Source of the DNA: Acinetobacter lactucae
GTDB lineage: Bacteria; Pseudomonadota; Gammaproteobacteria; Pseudomonadales; Moraxellaceae
DNA length: 64,000 bases
NCBI RefSeq assembly: GCF_001605885.1
Contig: NZ_LRPE01000009.1
Location: 1 to 64,000 of the forward strand
Direction of reading: 5' to 3'
The translations under genes and the position numbers were made by a program. This document shows, piece by piece, positions 17,488-28,086 of this stretch (positions are counted from its first letter, which is position 1; the number at the start of each line of letters is the position of its first letter). The notes below the pieces were generated by a model, which made no database searches, was not told where the DNA came from, and worked only from the letters and a program-made list of their open reading frames with translations.

Positions 17488-18786
17488 ATGAAAACAGTTA
17501 ATTATGTTACGGACAATTTATTTTCATATCGTTATTTAAGTATTGTTTTATTGTTCGCAGGTGGTTTTTTATCAGCAGGCATTAATAATGCCAATGCAGA
17601 TAATGAAGTATTTAAACCTCATGTTGTAATTACTAATCAAACAGTTGGAAATCTTGATACAGGTCCACGTCCACATTCTTTTGCTAATGCTGGAGCAATA
17701 TTTACCGGTGCAGACGTCAATTTGGGGAAATTAATGGGTAATGATGCTGGTACTCTGCAATTTGAATACACTTTCTTCCCTTGGCTCCATAACACAGGTT
17801 TGCAATCATCAACCAAATGGCAAGGTGCAGCAGGAAGCGCATTTGCTGGTGCAACACTACATAATGATATTGATTCTACAGGATACCTTTCCTTATTTGC
17901 GTACAATCAAATGCTGTTAGATGACCACTTACAAATCACCTTGGGTCGAACCAACGCTCAACGATATTTCTATATCTCCAGTTGTGGCGCTATGATTGCA
18001 TGTAATGACCCACTATTTATGTATACAACCGGTATTCTTCCATACCCTTATGGTAGTTGGGGAGCTTATTCAAAGTATAAAATGGATAATGGATTTTATA
18101 CTCATGGTGGTGTATTTGAATCCACCCCGCAAGATTATGCAAATAAAACTAACGGCTTGCAGTGGGGCTTAGATGGATCAAGTAAGGCAACAAGCTTATT
18201 CGGTTTCGGTCACCAAGAGACAATCGCCCAAAATCCTTTACCACACAAATATGAATTAAATGTATTTTCTAATAGTGCTAAACAAGTTGATAGTGATAGT
18301 GGGAAAGAACATAACAGTAAAGGTATTCTCTTTCGCTTTAATCAAACCATTTATAATAATAATCCAACCTCGAAAGACCTAGATAAAGCATGGCAAGTAT
18401 TTGGTGCTTGGTCTTGGAATGCTGACGAATTTCAGCCATTCCAACAATTTATTGAAGCTGGTATTTCTAGGATTGGTCCCTTTGGACGCCCTCAAGATTC
18501 GGTAAATTTGAAAGCAAGCTATTTACGATTATCCGAGAAACAAGCTGAATTCCAAACGCAACAAAGACTGGATGCTACTGGCATTGACCAGAATACTTCA
18601 CGTGGAGAATCTCGTGTTGAATTAAATATGCATTGGCAAGCTACTAATTATTTAGCGGTTGAACCAAGTATCCAATATATCTTTAACCCGAGCAATTTTT
18701 ACAACCCTACTGCAAAACCTAATAAAGATGGTGCAGTTGTAGGACTACAAATTGTTTATAACTTAGGTGGACGTTTAGGGCTTTAA
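17488..18786 (+). CDS. OprB-like outer-membrane channel
   Basis: A 432-residue exported protein with signal peptide cleaved near residue 38 (NNANA/DNE) and a beta-barrel pattern; domains such as QLQFEYTFFPW-type strands and LAVEPSIQYIFNPSN near the end resemble carbohydrate-selective OprB-type porins. The last residues are GGRLGL, not the usual aromatic residue of outer-membrane barrels, which is odd. It follows the amidase by 55 bp with an AGGGA site, so it likely forms a unit with it and lets the amide or acid enter the periplasm. Confidence 0.7.
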   Translation: MKTVNYVTDNLFSYRYLSIVLLFAGGFLSAGINNANADNEVFKPHVVITNQTVGNLDTGPRPHSFANAGAIFTGADVNLGKLMGNDAGTLQFEYTFFPWLHNTGLQSSTKWQGAAGSAFAGATLHNDIDSTGYLSLFAYNQMLLDDHLQITLGRTNAQRYFYISSCGAMIACNDPLFMYTTGILPYPYGSWGAYSKYKMDNGFYTHGGVFESTPQDYANKTNGLQWGLDGSSKATSLFGFGHQETIAQNPLPHKYELNVFSNSAKQVDSDSGKEHNSKGILFRFNQTIYNNNPTSKDLDKAWQVFGAWSWNADEFQPFQQFIEAGISRIGPFGRPQDSVNLKASYLRLSEKQAEFQTQQRLDATGIDQNTSRGESRVELNMHWQATNYLAVEPSIQYIFNPSNFYNPTAKPNKDGAVVGLQIVYNLGGRLGL

Positions 18787-18814
18787 ACAAATAAGTAAAA
18801 GGCATTGTTCTAGT

Positions 18815-18845
18815 GGAATCAATTCTATTAGTGGAGTTGATTCCG
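18815..18845. repeat. Inverted repeat after the porin gene
   Basis: GGAATCAA and TTGATTCC form an 8-bp inverted repeat with a 14-nt spacer, 30 bp after the porin stop. It may end the amidase-porin transcript, but no T run follows immediately. Confidence 0.4.
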
Positions 18846-18904
18846 ATCTAATATTAAGTTAATAAAAGTAATTTCCGTCTTGTTTTGACTCAATAACTTT
18901 CTTC

Positions 18905-18932
18905 TTAAAAAAAAACCAGCTCTAAAACTGGT
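18905..18932 (-). terminator. Terminator of the mandelate operon
   Basis: Read on the minus strand, ACCAG-TTTTAGAG-CTGGT is followed by nine T residues. It lies about 95 bp after the stop codon of the mandelate dehydrogenase gene and is a clear rho-independent terminator. Confidence 0.75.
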
Positions 18933-19025
18933 ATAGAAATAGAATTCAAAAGCGACATTAGTACCAAATAACAAGCATATTCAAACTAGCCCATCTTTAT
19001 ATAGTTAAGATGATTTTAATTGATA

Positions 19026-20147
19026 TTAGGTAATATATTCTTTATTCAATTGACTTACGCTAGGACAACCAATTTGAGCCAATGTTCGGTCTACATCTTG
19101 CTTAAGTAGCTGGATCACATCATCTACCCCCGCCTCACCATTTGCAGCCAATCCATATAATGTTGCACGCCCTAAACACACCATATTCGCACCTAGACAT
19201 AGTGCTTTAACGATATCAGAACCTCTTCTAAAGCCACTATCGATAAGAACAGGCTGCTCAATGGTTTGAGAAACCTCATATAAAGTCTCCATCGGTGAAA
19301 TACTACAGTCTAACTGGCGTCCACCATGATTTGACAAGATCACGCCATCAGCCCCCGCTTCTATTGCCTTTAACGCATCTTCCTGACGCACAAGACCTTT
19401 TACCAATAACGTATGAGGCCAGAGATCACGTATTTTTTTCAAACTTTCTAGATTAAAAGTAGTATCCATCTGCCTCTTGAGTAAGGCATTTTGTACTTCT
19501 AAGCTATGTGCTTCTGATGATTCAAAATTGGCTAATTTAGGCATGCCCTGCGAGAGAAAACGTAACGACCAACCAGGATGCATCATTCCATCCAAAATCA
19601 AACTCGGTGAAAATTTTAACGGTATAGCAAATCCATTTCGAATATCACGTTCTCTATAGCCATTTACCCCCACATCCAGCGTAATAATTAAAGTTGTATA
19701 ACCTGCACTTAAAGCTCTTTGCACCATTTTCACAGCAAGTTCTTGATGTACAACATATAACTGAAACCATTTTTCTCCATCACAGCTTTTAGCAACTGCT
19801 TCAATAGACATATTTGAAGCGGTGGACAGCATAAAAGGAATATTGGCTTTCGCTGCACTTTTCGCAAGTATGCTATCAGCATGCGGCCAAAGTGAACTAT
19901 TCAGTCCTGTGGGTGCAATTGCAAAAGGCGCATCCCATTTTTTATTGAAAATTTTACAGGAAATATCGCGCTGACTAATGTCAACGAGTCGCTTAGGTTT
20001 TAATCGAAACTGATCAAATATAGTACGGTTATGATTTAAACCTTTTTCATCTTCGGCTCCACCTTCAAGATAATCAAAAATAATCCTCGGCAACGTTCGC
20101 TTTGCCTGAAGTCGATAATCTTCTACATTAATCAGCTTTCGAGACAA
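19026..20147 (-). CDS. mdlB: (S)-mandelate dehydrogenase-like FMN enzyme
   Basis: A 373-residue FMN-dependent alpha-hydroxyacid dehydrogenase. The catalytic His274 and substrate-binding Arg277 in SNHGGRQLD fall at the same numbering as in P. putida MdlB. Lys and Gly positions of the FMN site (LLVKGLVRQEDA) are present. It should oxidise (S)-mandelate to benzoylformate and pass electrons to the membrane quinone pool. L-lactate dehydrogenase is the close alternative, but no lactate permease or lldR is nearby, whereas benzoylformate decarboxylase is. It is the last gene of a minus-strand operon, 42 bp after the dld-like gene. Confidence 0.75.
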   Translation of the reverse strand: MSRKLINVEDYRLQAKRTLPRIIFDYLEGGAEDEKGLNHNRTIFDQFRLKPKRLVDISQRDISCKIFNKKWDAPFAIAPTGLNSSLWPHADSILAKSAAKANIPFMLSTASNMSIEAVAKSCDGEKWFQLYVVHQELAVKMVQRALSAGYTTLIITLDVGVNGYRERDIRNGFAIPLKFSPSLILDGMMHPGWSLRFLSQGMPKLANFESSEAHSLEVQNALLKRQMDTTFNLESLKKIRDLWPHTLLVKGLVRQEDALKAIEAGADGVILSNHGGRQLDCSISPMETLYEVSQTIEQPVLIDSGFRRGSDIVKALCLGANMVCLGRATLYGLAANGEAGVDDVIQLLKQDVDRTLAQIGCPSVSQLNKEYIT

Positions 20148-20189
20148 GATATTCTCCTTTTCATGGTAAGTAACTACTATTTTGAATTT

Positions 20190-21881
20190 TCAGTGCCAGT
20201 GCTTATTTTTACTGGTTTTACCAATTCCCGGATTTAAAGTATTGGTCGGATCGATTTGTTTGAGGTGTGCCTGATAGTCAGGTGATGCTTGATAAAGATG
20301 CCCAACATTATGCTCTGCGGGATATTTTGCACCGCGCTGCTCCAAATAGGTCAATACTTCCTCTTTGAACTGGTGTGCATCTACTCCTTCTTTGAGCAAA
20401 TAATCTTGATGACAAACAAAACAGAAAAAATGTCCACAACAACTTTCCATCTGCACTTGATCTTGCAAATGCTGAGGTAAGTTGATTAACCATTGCTCAT
20501 CATTGCGTCTAAAGGCAACATCAAAGGAAACCAAACGTTGATTCGGATCAATTCCTTGACTATCTGCATAATAGATAATGCATCCACCAACAGCGAAACG
20601 GATAAGGAATATATTTTTTTCTTCTTTTTTATTACATTCGATAAACTGTTCTGATTGACCTGAAAAGAACTTTAGTAATTGCTGCTGAATCTCTTCATTC
20701 TTTTTTATATCTATTTTCAGCATCAGCAGATGTTCATATTGATGATGAAACTGCTGCAATCGTGGCTCAATCCATGACGGAGTCAGACGGTTAAACAACT
20801 GAATAAAACGGTCTAACGTATTATTGGGTAAAACAGGTATACGTTTAAAAAAACCATCGACTTTCGCTTTAAGTGCAAATAATTCAGGAATTTTTCCTGC
20901 ACCAAAGACATCAATCGCTTTGTACATGTGTTTGGCATAGTGTTGCGTTAGTTCAAAAGCATTTTTATGGATATATTCAGCCTGACTTGGGAGCTCGGAT
21001 AAATTTTCTAGTAAGTATTTGCGCAACTGAATCAACTGTAATTCATCATTGCTACCAATCAAATAGGTAGTCGTTTCAGCAGCAGCTTGAAAAGTTGGTA
21101 AACGTACAGCAAAGACGGCCAGTTTGCCCGAACAACCAGAACTTTCATGTAAATATTCGGGATTCCCGTTATAGCGTGTCGGTGTGGGCGAAGTGGTATC
21201 TCTTAAATTTTCAGCATAATTTTCTGCCCAAATTCGCCCCTGCCATCCTTCATTTTTTTTTGTTAGATAAGTTTGGTTTTCTAAATTTTTGAAAATTTCT
21301 TCAGGGCTTTCTCCTAAGTCAATACCTAAATGATTGACTAATTTTAAATTTCCTTCGGCATCAATCTGAGCAAACAAGGATTTTTCCGTATAAGCTGGCC
21401 CTCGATGAATCAAAGATCCACCCGAATTATTACATATTCCGCCAATCACAGATGCGCCAATACAAGATGAACCAATCACTGAATGGGGCTCACGGTTGAA
21501 TGGTTTCAAAGCATTTTCAAGTTCGGTTAATGTTGTTCCTGGAAATGCAAGCACTTGCGTTGCGTCTTCGAGCAACTGCAAGCCTTTTAATTTTTTTGTA
21601 CTTACCACCACAACATCACGATCATAGTCATTAGAGTCAGGAGTGGATCCACCTGTAACTCCCGTATTAGAAGCTTGTAAGATCATAATCAGATCATGTT
21701 TAACGCATTTTTCTAATATGTACCAAAGTTCCAATAAAGTGTCAGGAATCAACACAGCAACTGCTTCACCTTTCCCAACTCTAAATCCTTTTAAGTAGGG
21801 AGACTTTGCAATTTCATCGGTTAAGATTTGGTGTGATTTCAATATACTCTGAAATTCTCTTATCCAATCCCTATTTTGCAT
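20190..21881 (-). CDS. Dld-like FAD dehydrogenase, probable (R)-mandelate dehydrogenase
   Basis: A 563-residue quinone-dependent D-lactate dehydrogenase family protein. The N-terminal PCMH-type FAD domain shows ASNTGVTGGSTPDSND and GSSCIGASVIGGICNNSGGS. A membrane-binding C-terminal region ends with HNVGHLYQASPDY. Normal Dld proteins oxidise D-lactate at the inner membrane. Here the gene sits between mdlB-like and mdlC genes, and D(-)-mandelate dehydrogenases are known as membrane flavoproteins in Acinetobacter. I infer that it oxidises (R)-mandelate to benzoylformate so both enantiomers can be used. Plain D-lactate use remains possible. Confidence 0.75.
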   Translation of the reverse strand: MQNRDWIREFQSILKSHQILTDEIAKSPYLKGFRVGKGEAVAVLIPDTLLELWYILEKCVKHDLIMILQASNTGVTGGSTPDSNDYDRDVVVVSTKKLKGLQLLEDATQVLAFPGTTLTELENALKPFNREPHSVIGSSCIGASVIGGICNNSGGSLIHRGPAYTEKSLFAQIDAEGNLKLVNHLGIDLGESPEEIFKNLENQTYLTKKNEGWQGRIWAENYAENLRDTTSPTPTRYNGNPEYLHESSGCSGKLAVFAVRLPTFQAAAETTTYLIGSNDELQLIQLRKYLLENLSELPSQAEYIHKNAFELTQHYAKHMYKAIDVFGAGKIPELFALKAKVDGFFKRIPVLPNNTLDRFIQLFNRLTPSWIEPRLQQFHHQYEHLLMLKIDIKKNEEIQQQLLKFFSGQSEQFIECNKKEEKNIFLIRFAVGGCIIYYADSQGIDPNQRLVSFDVAFRRNDEQWLINLPQHLQDQVQMESCCGHFFCFVCHQDYLLKEGVDAHQFKEEVLTYLEQRGAKYPAEHNVGHLYQASPDYQAHLKQIDPTNTLNPGIGKTSKNKHWH

Positions 21882-21911
21882 TGTGATACTCCCTACACAT
21901 AATTCACTGAC

Positions 21912-23495
21912 TTATTTACAATCAGCTGTTACTACTTCGATTAGCACTGGGTGATCTGCATTCAAAGCTTTTTGGAATGTCTCAACAAAATCCTGATCGC
22001 TTCGAACGCTATACGCATCGACGCCATATCCCTTAGCAATTTGGGTAAAATCAATATCAGGAACATCCATTCCTGGTACATTGTCAGCTTTTAATACACC
22101 TGCAAACCAACGTAACGCACCATAAGTGCCATTTTTCAAAATTAGGAAAATGACAGGAATTTTATATTGTGCTGCTGTCCATAAAGCAGTAATACTATAA
22201 TTTGCGGAACCATCACCAATAATTCCAACCACTCGTCGTTCTGGCTGAGCCAACTGGATGCCAACTGCAGCAGGCATAGCAAAACCAAGACCACCTGCAG
22301 CAGCAAAGAAGTAGCTACCCTGTCCTGTAATATTTAAACGTTCCCACAATATTCCATTAGTTGAGGTCGATTCATTCGCAAAAATAACATTATCTGGCAC
22401 CAATGAATTGATCAAATCAAATAATCGTTCAGGTTGAATGTAATTTCCCTGACTCGGTGCAGCCAATTCATTTTTCTTACGGGAAATAACCTGTGATTTT
22501 TTTGTTTCAACCTGATCGCATAAGCGTATTAAGCTATCTTCTAAATCGCCGACATAGCAAACACCCATAGCTGCTCGGGCTGCTTCTTGTACATCACAAG
22601 TTAATGCAATGAGCTTAGTTTGATTGCCTAAATATTTACCTGGTTCATATTGGTGATAACGGAATACTGGTGCACCAAATACTAAAACGAGATCATATTG
22701 TTCGAATATCTTTGCAATACCATCAATACTTGCAGGTAATATCCCTTGATAATACGCGTGAGTAGTTGGAAATGGACAACGTGGAGAAGAAGGAGCGACC
22801 CACACAGGCACATTTAAAGTTTCCGCAAATTTAATTGCACTGTCATTAGCATTCAATCTGTCGACATCTGTGCCAAATACGAGAGCTACCCTTTTAGCCT
22901 GATTGATCTGCTCTGCAATAGCATTTATATCTTTTGCAGATAGACATTGTGAGCTGATTACATCTTTTTCTAATAAGTGTTCATTCTGTTCATTTACTTG
23001 CACATCCCAATCATCGTAAGGAATTGAAACATAAACAGGACCGGCTGCTTCAGCTTTAGATAAATGAATGGCACGCGTAATAGCGTGAGGCACTTCATGC
23101 GCGCTAGCAGGTTCGTGGCTCCATTTCACTAATGGTTTCGGTAACAATGTTGCTTCTAAATTGGTTAGGAGTGGTTCTACACCCATCATCGCTCGGTTTT
23201 GCTGTCCAGAGGTAATCACTAAAGGAGTATGTGAATTCCACGCGTTACTCAATGCTCCCATCGCATTTCCCGTGCCGGCAGCTGAGTGCAGATTAACAAA
23301 TGCAGGCTGACCTATAGCCTGAGCATAACCATCAGCCATCCCGACTACAGCACCTTCATGTAAACCTAAAATATATTGGAAATCAGTAGGGAAATTTTTT
23401 AAGAAAGGAAGCTCATTTGAGCCAGGGTTACCAAACACGACTTTAATATTGTTTTTTCTTAAAATGTCATAAGTATATTGGTGGACTGTTTTCAC
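21912..23495 (-). CDS. mdlC: Benzoylformate decarboxylase
   Basis: A 527-residue thiamine-diphosphate enzyme very close to P. putida MdlC (528 residues). All four textbook catalytic residues fall at the same positions: Ser26 (NPGSNELPF), Glu47 (LHEGAVVG), His70 (LHSAAGTG) and His281 (RYHQYEPG). The cofactor-binding motif GDGSANYSITALW is present. It converts benzoylformate to benzaldehyde and CO2. It heads a three-gene minus-strand operon with the two mandelate dehydrogenases (30 and 42 bp gaps). Two palindromes lie upstream. Confidence 0.93.
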   Translation of the reverse strand: MKTVHQYTYDILRKNNIKVVFGNPGSNELPFLKNFPTDFQYILGLHEGAVVGMADGYAQAIGQPAFVNLHSAAGTGNAMGALSNAWNSHTPLVITSGQQNRAMMGVEPLLTNLEATLLPKPLVKWSHEPASAHEVPHAITRAIHLSKAEAAGPVYVSIPYDDWDVQVNEQNEHLLEKDVISSQCLSAKDINAIAEQINQAKRVALVFGTDVDRLNANDSAIKFAETLNVPVWVAPSSPRCPFPTTHAYYQGILPASIDGIAKIFEQYDLVLVFGAPVFRYHQYEPGKYLGNQTKLIALTCDVQEAARAAMGVCYVGDLEDSLIRLCDQVETKKSQVISRKKNELAAPSQGNYIQPERLFDLINSLVPDNVIFANESTSTNGILWERLNITGQGSYFFAAAGGLGFAMPAAVGIQLAQPERRVVGIIGDGSANYSITALWTAAQYKIPVIFLILKNGTYGALRWFAGVLKADNVPGMDVPDIDFTQIAKGYGVDAYSVRSDQDFVETFQKALNADHPVLIEVVTADCK

Positions 23496-23577
23496 TATAG
23501 TTCCTTGCTTGCGATATTATGAATTAATCTTAGAAGCTATAAAAATATAGATCAAATGAATAATAATTATTATAAAT

Positions 23578-23594
23578 TATAGATACTATCTATA
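23578..23594. promoter_or_regulatory. 17-bp palindrome upstream of mdlC
   Basis: TATAGATA-C-TATCTATA is a perfect palindrome with 8-bp arms, about 83 bp before the mdlC start. It is a candidate regulator site for the mdlC operon. Confidence 0.45.
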
Positions 23595-23682
23595 TTCATA
23601 AGTACGCTTAGATATACTATCGAAATATAGGCGAATAAAGATCTGATAGATTTTACGAATATCTTTAGAAAAATCTGGTTCG

Positions 23683-23702
23683 ATCACTATTCAAATAGTG
23701 AT
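23683..23702. promoter_or_regulatory. 20-bp dyad upstream of mdlC
   Basis: ATCACTAT-TCAA-ATAGTGAT is a perfect 8-bp inverted repeat. It lies midway between areB-type and mdlC genes and may be a second operator for mdlC. Confidence 0.4.
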
Positions 23703-23747
23703 ATTCAATTGTAAGAAATTTAAATTAATTATGGTTCATAGGAATTT

Positions 23748-23781
23748 AAAAAGGCCATATCAAATAAATGCTATGGCCTTT
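23748..23781 (-). terminator. Terminator after the aryl-alcohol dehydrogenase gene
   Basis: AAAGGCCAT and ATGGCCTTT pair with a 14-nt loop just after the dehydrogenase stop codon on the minus strand. It probably separates the areCB unit from the mdlC unit. Confidence 0.6.
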
Positions 23782-23786
23782 GAAAT

Positions 23787-24902
23787 TTAACCAATCTTTA
23801 AAATTGGTTTGAGTGTTATACCTTGTTGGCTATCGATTGCTGCTTGATTAATATCTTTGAAGTCATAAAATTTGATCAGTTTATCAAATGGAAATTTACC
23901 CTGCTGATATAACGCAACCAGTTCTGGAATAAAGCGTTTAGCAACACTATTTCCTTCTACAACTCCCGTGATTGATTTACCTCCAATCAGTAAATCATTT
24001 ACATCAAAAGCTGCCGTTACCCCTAATGGTGGTGCACCAACAATTGCAATTTTGCCAAGAATTCCAAGCGCATCAATCCCCTGTTTTACAATTTCAGGAC
24101 GGCCTGTAGATTCTAGTGCAAATTGAACACCACCTTGCGTAATTTCCTTAATTGCTTCAATGGGGTCTTGAACTTTACTATTAATAACATGTGTTGCCCC
24201 TAGTTCTTTTGCAAGCGTTAAACGGGACTCCACAATATCGACAGCAATGATCGTAGTTGCTCCACATACTTTTGCAGCAAGCAATGCACTTAATCCAACG
24301 GCACCTGCACCCCATGTCACAAAGCTGCTGGCAGGTCTAACACCTAATGCATTTATGACTGCACCTGCGCCTGTCTGTATTCCACATCCCAATGGACCCA
24401 ATAATTCTAAAGGCACATCTTGAGTGACTTTTACTGCATTATTTTCACGGCTGATCGCATAGGTTGCAAATGAAGATTGCCCAAAAAAATGGTCATGTAC
24501 TTTATGATGATCGTGTGTACAAATTGCAGAATTCCCTTCGGGATCAGTGCCACCAAAGTTACGACCAAAAAAGTCCTGACAATATGCAGGATTCCCACTG
24601 CCACATTGCTCACAAATCCCACAATATCCATAACTAAGAACTACATGATCACCGATTGCTAAATCTTTCACATTTGGACCAATCGCTTCTACAATTCCCG
24701 ACCCTTCATGTCCTAATACCGCTGGCAAAGGAACAGGATAATATTGATCTCTAACAATTAAATCGGTATGACACATACCTGTTGCTACGATTTTTACCAA
24801 AACCTCATCATCTTGGGGTTCACGAATCTGAAGTTGCCTGAGTTCAAAATCTGCACCTTTGCTTTGGGTCACAGCTGCAGTAATCTCAGTAAAATTTGTC
24901 AT
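23787..24902 (-). CDS. areB: Zn-dependent aryl-alcohol dehydrogenase
   Basis: A 371-residue medium-chain alcohol dehydrogenase of the benzyl-alcohol (AreB/XylB) type. The catalytic zinc ligands are in ATGMCHTDL and GHEGSGIVEAIG; the structural zinc site is GYCGICEQCGSGNPAYC. The NAD site is TWGAGAVGLSALLAAK. It interconverts benzyl alcohols and benzaldehydes with NAD. In Acinetobacter baylyi AreB has the same length. It follows the benzaldehyde dehydrogenase gene by about 160 bp on the same strand and matches the areCB order. Confidence 0.85.
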   Translation of the reverse strand: MTNFTEITAAVTQSKGADFELRQLQIREPQDDEVLVKIVATGMCHTDLIVRDQYYPVPLPAVLGHEGSGIVEAIGPNVKDLAIGDHVVLSYGYCGICEQCGSGNPAYCQDFFGRNFGGTDPEGNSAICTHDHHKVHDHFFGQSSFATYAISRENNAVKVTQDVPLELLGPLGCGIQTGAGAVINALGVRPASSFVTWGAGAVGLSALLAAKVCGATTIIAVDIVESRLTLAKELGATHVINSKVQDPIEAIKEITQGGVQFALESTGRPEIVKQGIDALGILGKIAIVGAPPLGVTAAFDVNDLLIGGKSITGVVEGNSVAKRFIPELVALYQQGKFPFDKLIKFYDFKDINQAAIDSQQGITLKPILKIG

Positions 24903-25063
24903 ATCTCAACATCCTGTATCAGATTATATTTTTATAAAAACAAGCGTCTTATTCACATTTCCTTTCGTCTGAACCAATAGCACCCTAAAAATAGGATGCT
25001 ATAGATTCCAAGTGAAATAACATCTAAAACAAAATGTATCTAAGCTTAATCAGATACCAAGTT

Positions 25064-26509
25064 TTATTTTTGCGCCGTAACCCAATGGGTAGTCGTATAT
25101 TCTTCAACGATCCATTGATCATTGAAACGGCCTAGACCTGAGTTCTTTTCACCGCCAAATGGGGCGTTAGGATGATCGGCAACTGAAATCTCATTAATAT
25201 GGGACATACCTGCTTCAATCCCCAATGCAAATTTCACTCCACGTTCATGATTTGAAGTACACACCGCACTCGATAAACCAAATTCAGTGTCATTGGCAAG
25301 TTCAAGTGCATGAGCTTCATCACGTGCTTTTAAAATTGGCAGAACTGGACCAAAACTTTCTTCTTTCGCCACAGCAAAATCTGGTTCGACATTAACAAAC
25401 ACATGAGGTCCAACCAAATTGCCCTCAATTCCACCGTCAAAGAATAACGATGCGCCTTCATTTTGTGCTTGCTGAATAATACGGCGAAGATTGTCAGTTT
25501 GCTGATTGTTAATAATTGGCCCAACTAGAGTCTCTTCATTGGCTGGATCACCAACTTTAATGTTTGCCAAAGCAGGACGTAATTTTTCTAGGTATTGATC
25601 ATAAATCTTTTCATCAATGATGACGCGATTGGTACTCATACAAATTTGCCCTTGATGCAAAAAGCGTCCCATTACCGTTAAATTCACTGCAAGGTCTAAA
25701 TCAGCATCGTCCAAAATTACTAATGGCGCATTGCCTCCAAGTTCTAAGCCAACACGTTTAATCCGTCTGGCAGACATAGCTTTTTCAGCTACTCGCTTGC
25801 CGATCTGTGTTGAACCAGTAAATGAAATAAACTTGCTTGTATCATGCTCAACCACATAGTCGCCAATTTCACTGCCTGCCCCGACAATTACATTCAACAC
25901 ACCCGCAGGGGCATTTGCCAATTCAAAAATTTTGGCAATAATCAACCCACCTGTCACAGGCGTATCACTTGCTGGTTTAAGAACAATAGTATTACCCAGA
26001 GCAATTGCAGGAATCACCGATCGCATGCTCAAATGGAAAGGGAAATTCCAAGGACTTATGACTGTAATTACACCTAAAGCCTTATGGAATACTTGACTAA
26101 CTTGTCCCTCATGAGCAGGTTTTAAATCAATTACCTCATTTACAGCATTCGCATATTTTAAAGATGCTTGAGAAATTTTAAGTGCCGCATCTACTTCAAT
26201 ATTCGCTTTGAGTCTTGAACTTCCAGCTTCATTTATTAACCAATCTACAAGAGATTCACGATGTTGTGTAATCACCGCAATAATACGTTCAATCAGAGCT
26301 TGACGTTCACTCACAGTGGTTTTTTGCCACGATTTAAACGCTGATTGCGCAGCTTGATATGCTGCATCAACATCTTGTTGGCTTGCTCCTTGAATATCAT
26401 CAATATGCTGATGAGTATAAGGGTTGGTATTCGTTACAATTTTATTCGATGAACCTTTAATCCATTGTCCATTGATAAATTGTTGGTTAAAACTCTGCGC
26501 TAAACTCAT
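25064..26509 (-). CDS. areC: Benzaldehyde dehydrogenase (aldehyde dehydrogenase family)
   Basis: A 481-residue NAD(P)-dependent aldehyde dehydrogenase. The motif LELGGNAPLVIL carries the general base Glu and HQGQICMSTNR the catalytic Cys. The frame extends to 26548, but the ATG at 26509 (MSLAQSFNQQF) has a clear AAGGGA site and matches relatives, so I use it. It oxidises benzaldehyde, from MdlC or AreB, to benzoate, and by analogy 4-hydroxybenzaldehyde to 4-hydroxybenzoate, which would feed PobA encoded just upstream. Confidence 0.87.
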   Translation of the reverse strand: MSLAQSFNQQFINGQWIKGSSNKIVTNTNPYTHQHIDDIQGASQQDVDAAYQAAQSAFKSWQKTTVSERQALIERIIAVITQHRESLVDWLINEAGSSRLKANIEVDAALKISQASLKYANAVNEVIDLKPAHEGQVSQVFHKALGVITVISPWNFPFHLSMRSVIPAIALGNTIVLKPASDTPVTGGLIIAKIFELANAPAGVLNVIVGAGSEIGDYVVEHDTSKFISFTGSTQIGKRVAEKAMSARRIKRVGLELGGNAPLVILDDADLDLAVNLTVMGRFLHQGQICMSTNRVIIDEKIYDQYLEKLRPALANIKVGDPANEETLVGPIINNQQTDNLRRIIQQAQNEGASLFFDGGIEGNLVGPHVFVNVEPDFAVAKEESFGPVLPILKARDEAHALELANDTEFGLSSAVCTSNHERGVKFALGIEAGMSHINEISVADHPNAPFGGEKNSGLGRFNDQWIVEEYTTTHWVTAQK

Positions 26510-26564
26510 GGTATATCCCTTTTTAAAGAAGCAATCCATCTGCTTCATTGTTTAATATCGTCTA

Positions 26565-26591
26565 ATCTTATTTTTTAGGAAGAAATAAGAT
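26565..26591. promoter_or_regulatory. Inverted repeat between pobA and areC
   Basis: ATCTTATTT and AAATAAGAT are perfect 9-bp arms with a 9-nt spacer, in the 135-bp gap between pobA and areC. No T run follows on the minus strand, so an operator for areCB is more likely than a terminator. Confidence 0.4.
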
Positions 26592-26644
26592 CGACTATGC
26601 TCTTGTATTACAATGATTTCTTCATATTTAGGTATAGCTTTATC

Positions 26645-28009
<1,365 letters not shown>

Positions 28010-28030
28010 TTAAAAAAGATAGTTTTAAAA

Positions 28031-28064
28031 GAATAAAAAAGCCCATATATAGGCTTTTTTATTC
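28031..28064. terminator. Bidirectional terminator after nitH
   Basis: Two perfect 13-bp arms (GAATAAAAAAGCC and GGCTTTTTTATTC) flank an 8-nt loop, 23 bp after the nitH stop codon. The A/T runs on both sides make it a strong bidirectional rho-independent terminator that closes the nit operon ahead of pobA. Confidence 0.8.
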
Positions 28065-28086
28065 TAGTTTTCTTAAAATTAATAAA

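Noticed and set aside
20190-21881. Simple D-lactate utilisation gene
   Set aside because: Not excluded, but there is no lactate permease or lldR, and it is locked between mdlC-like and mdlB-like genes.
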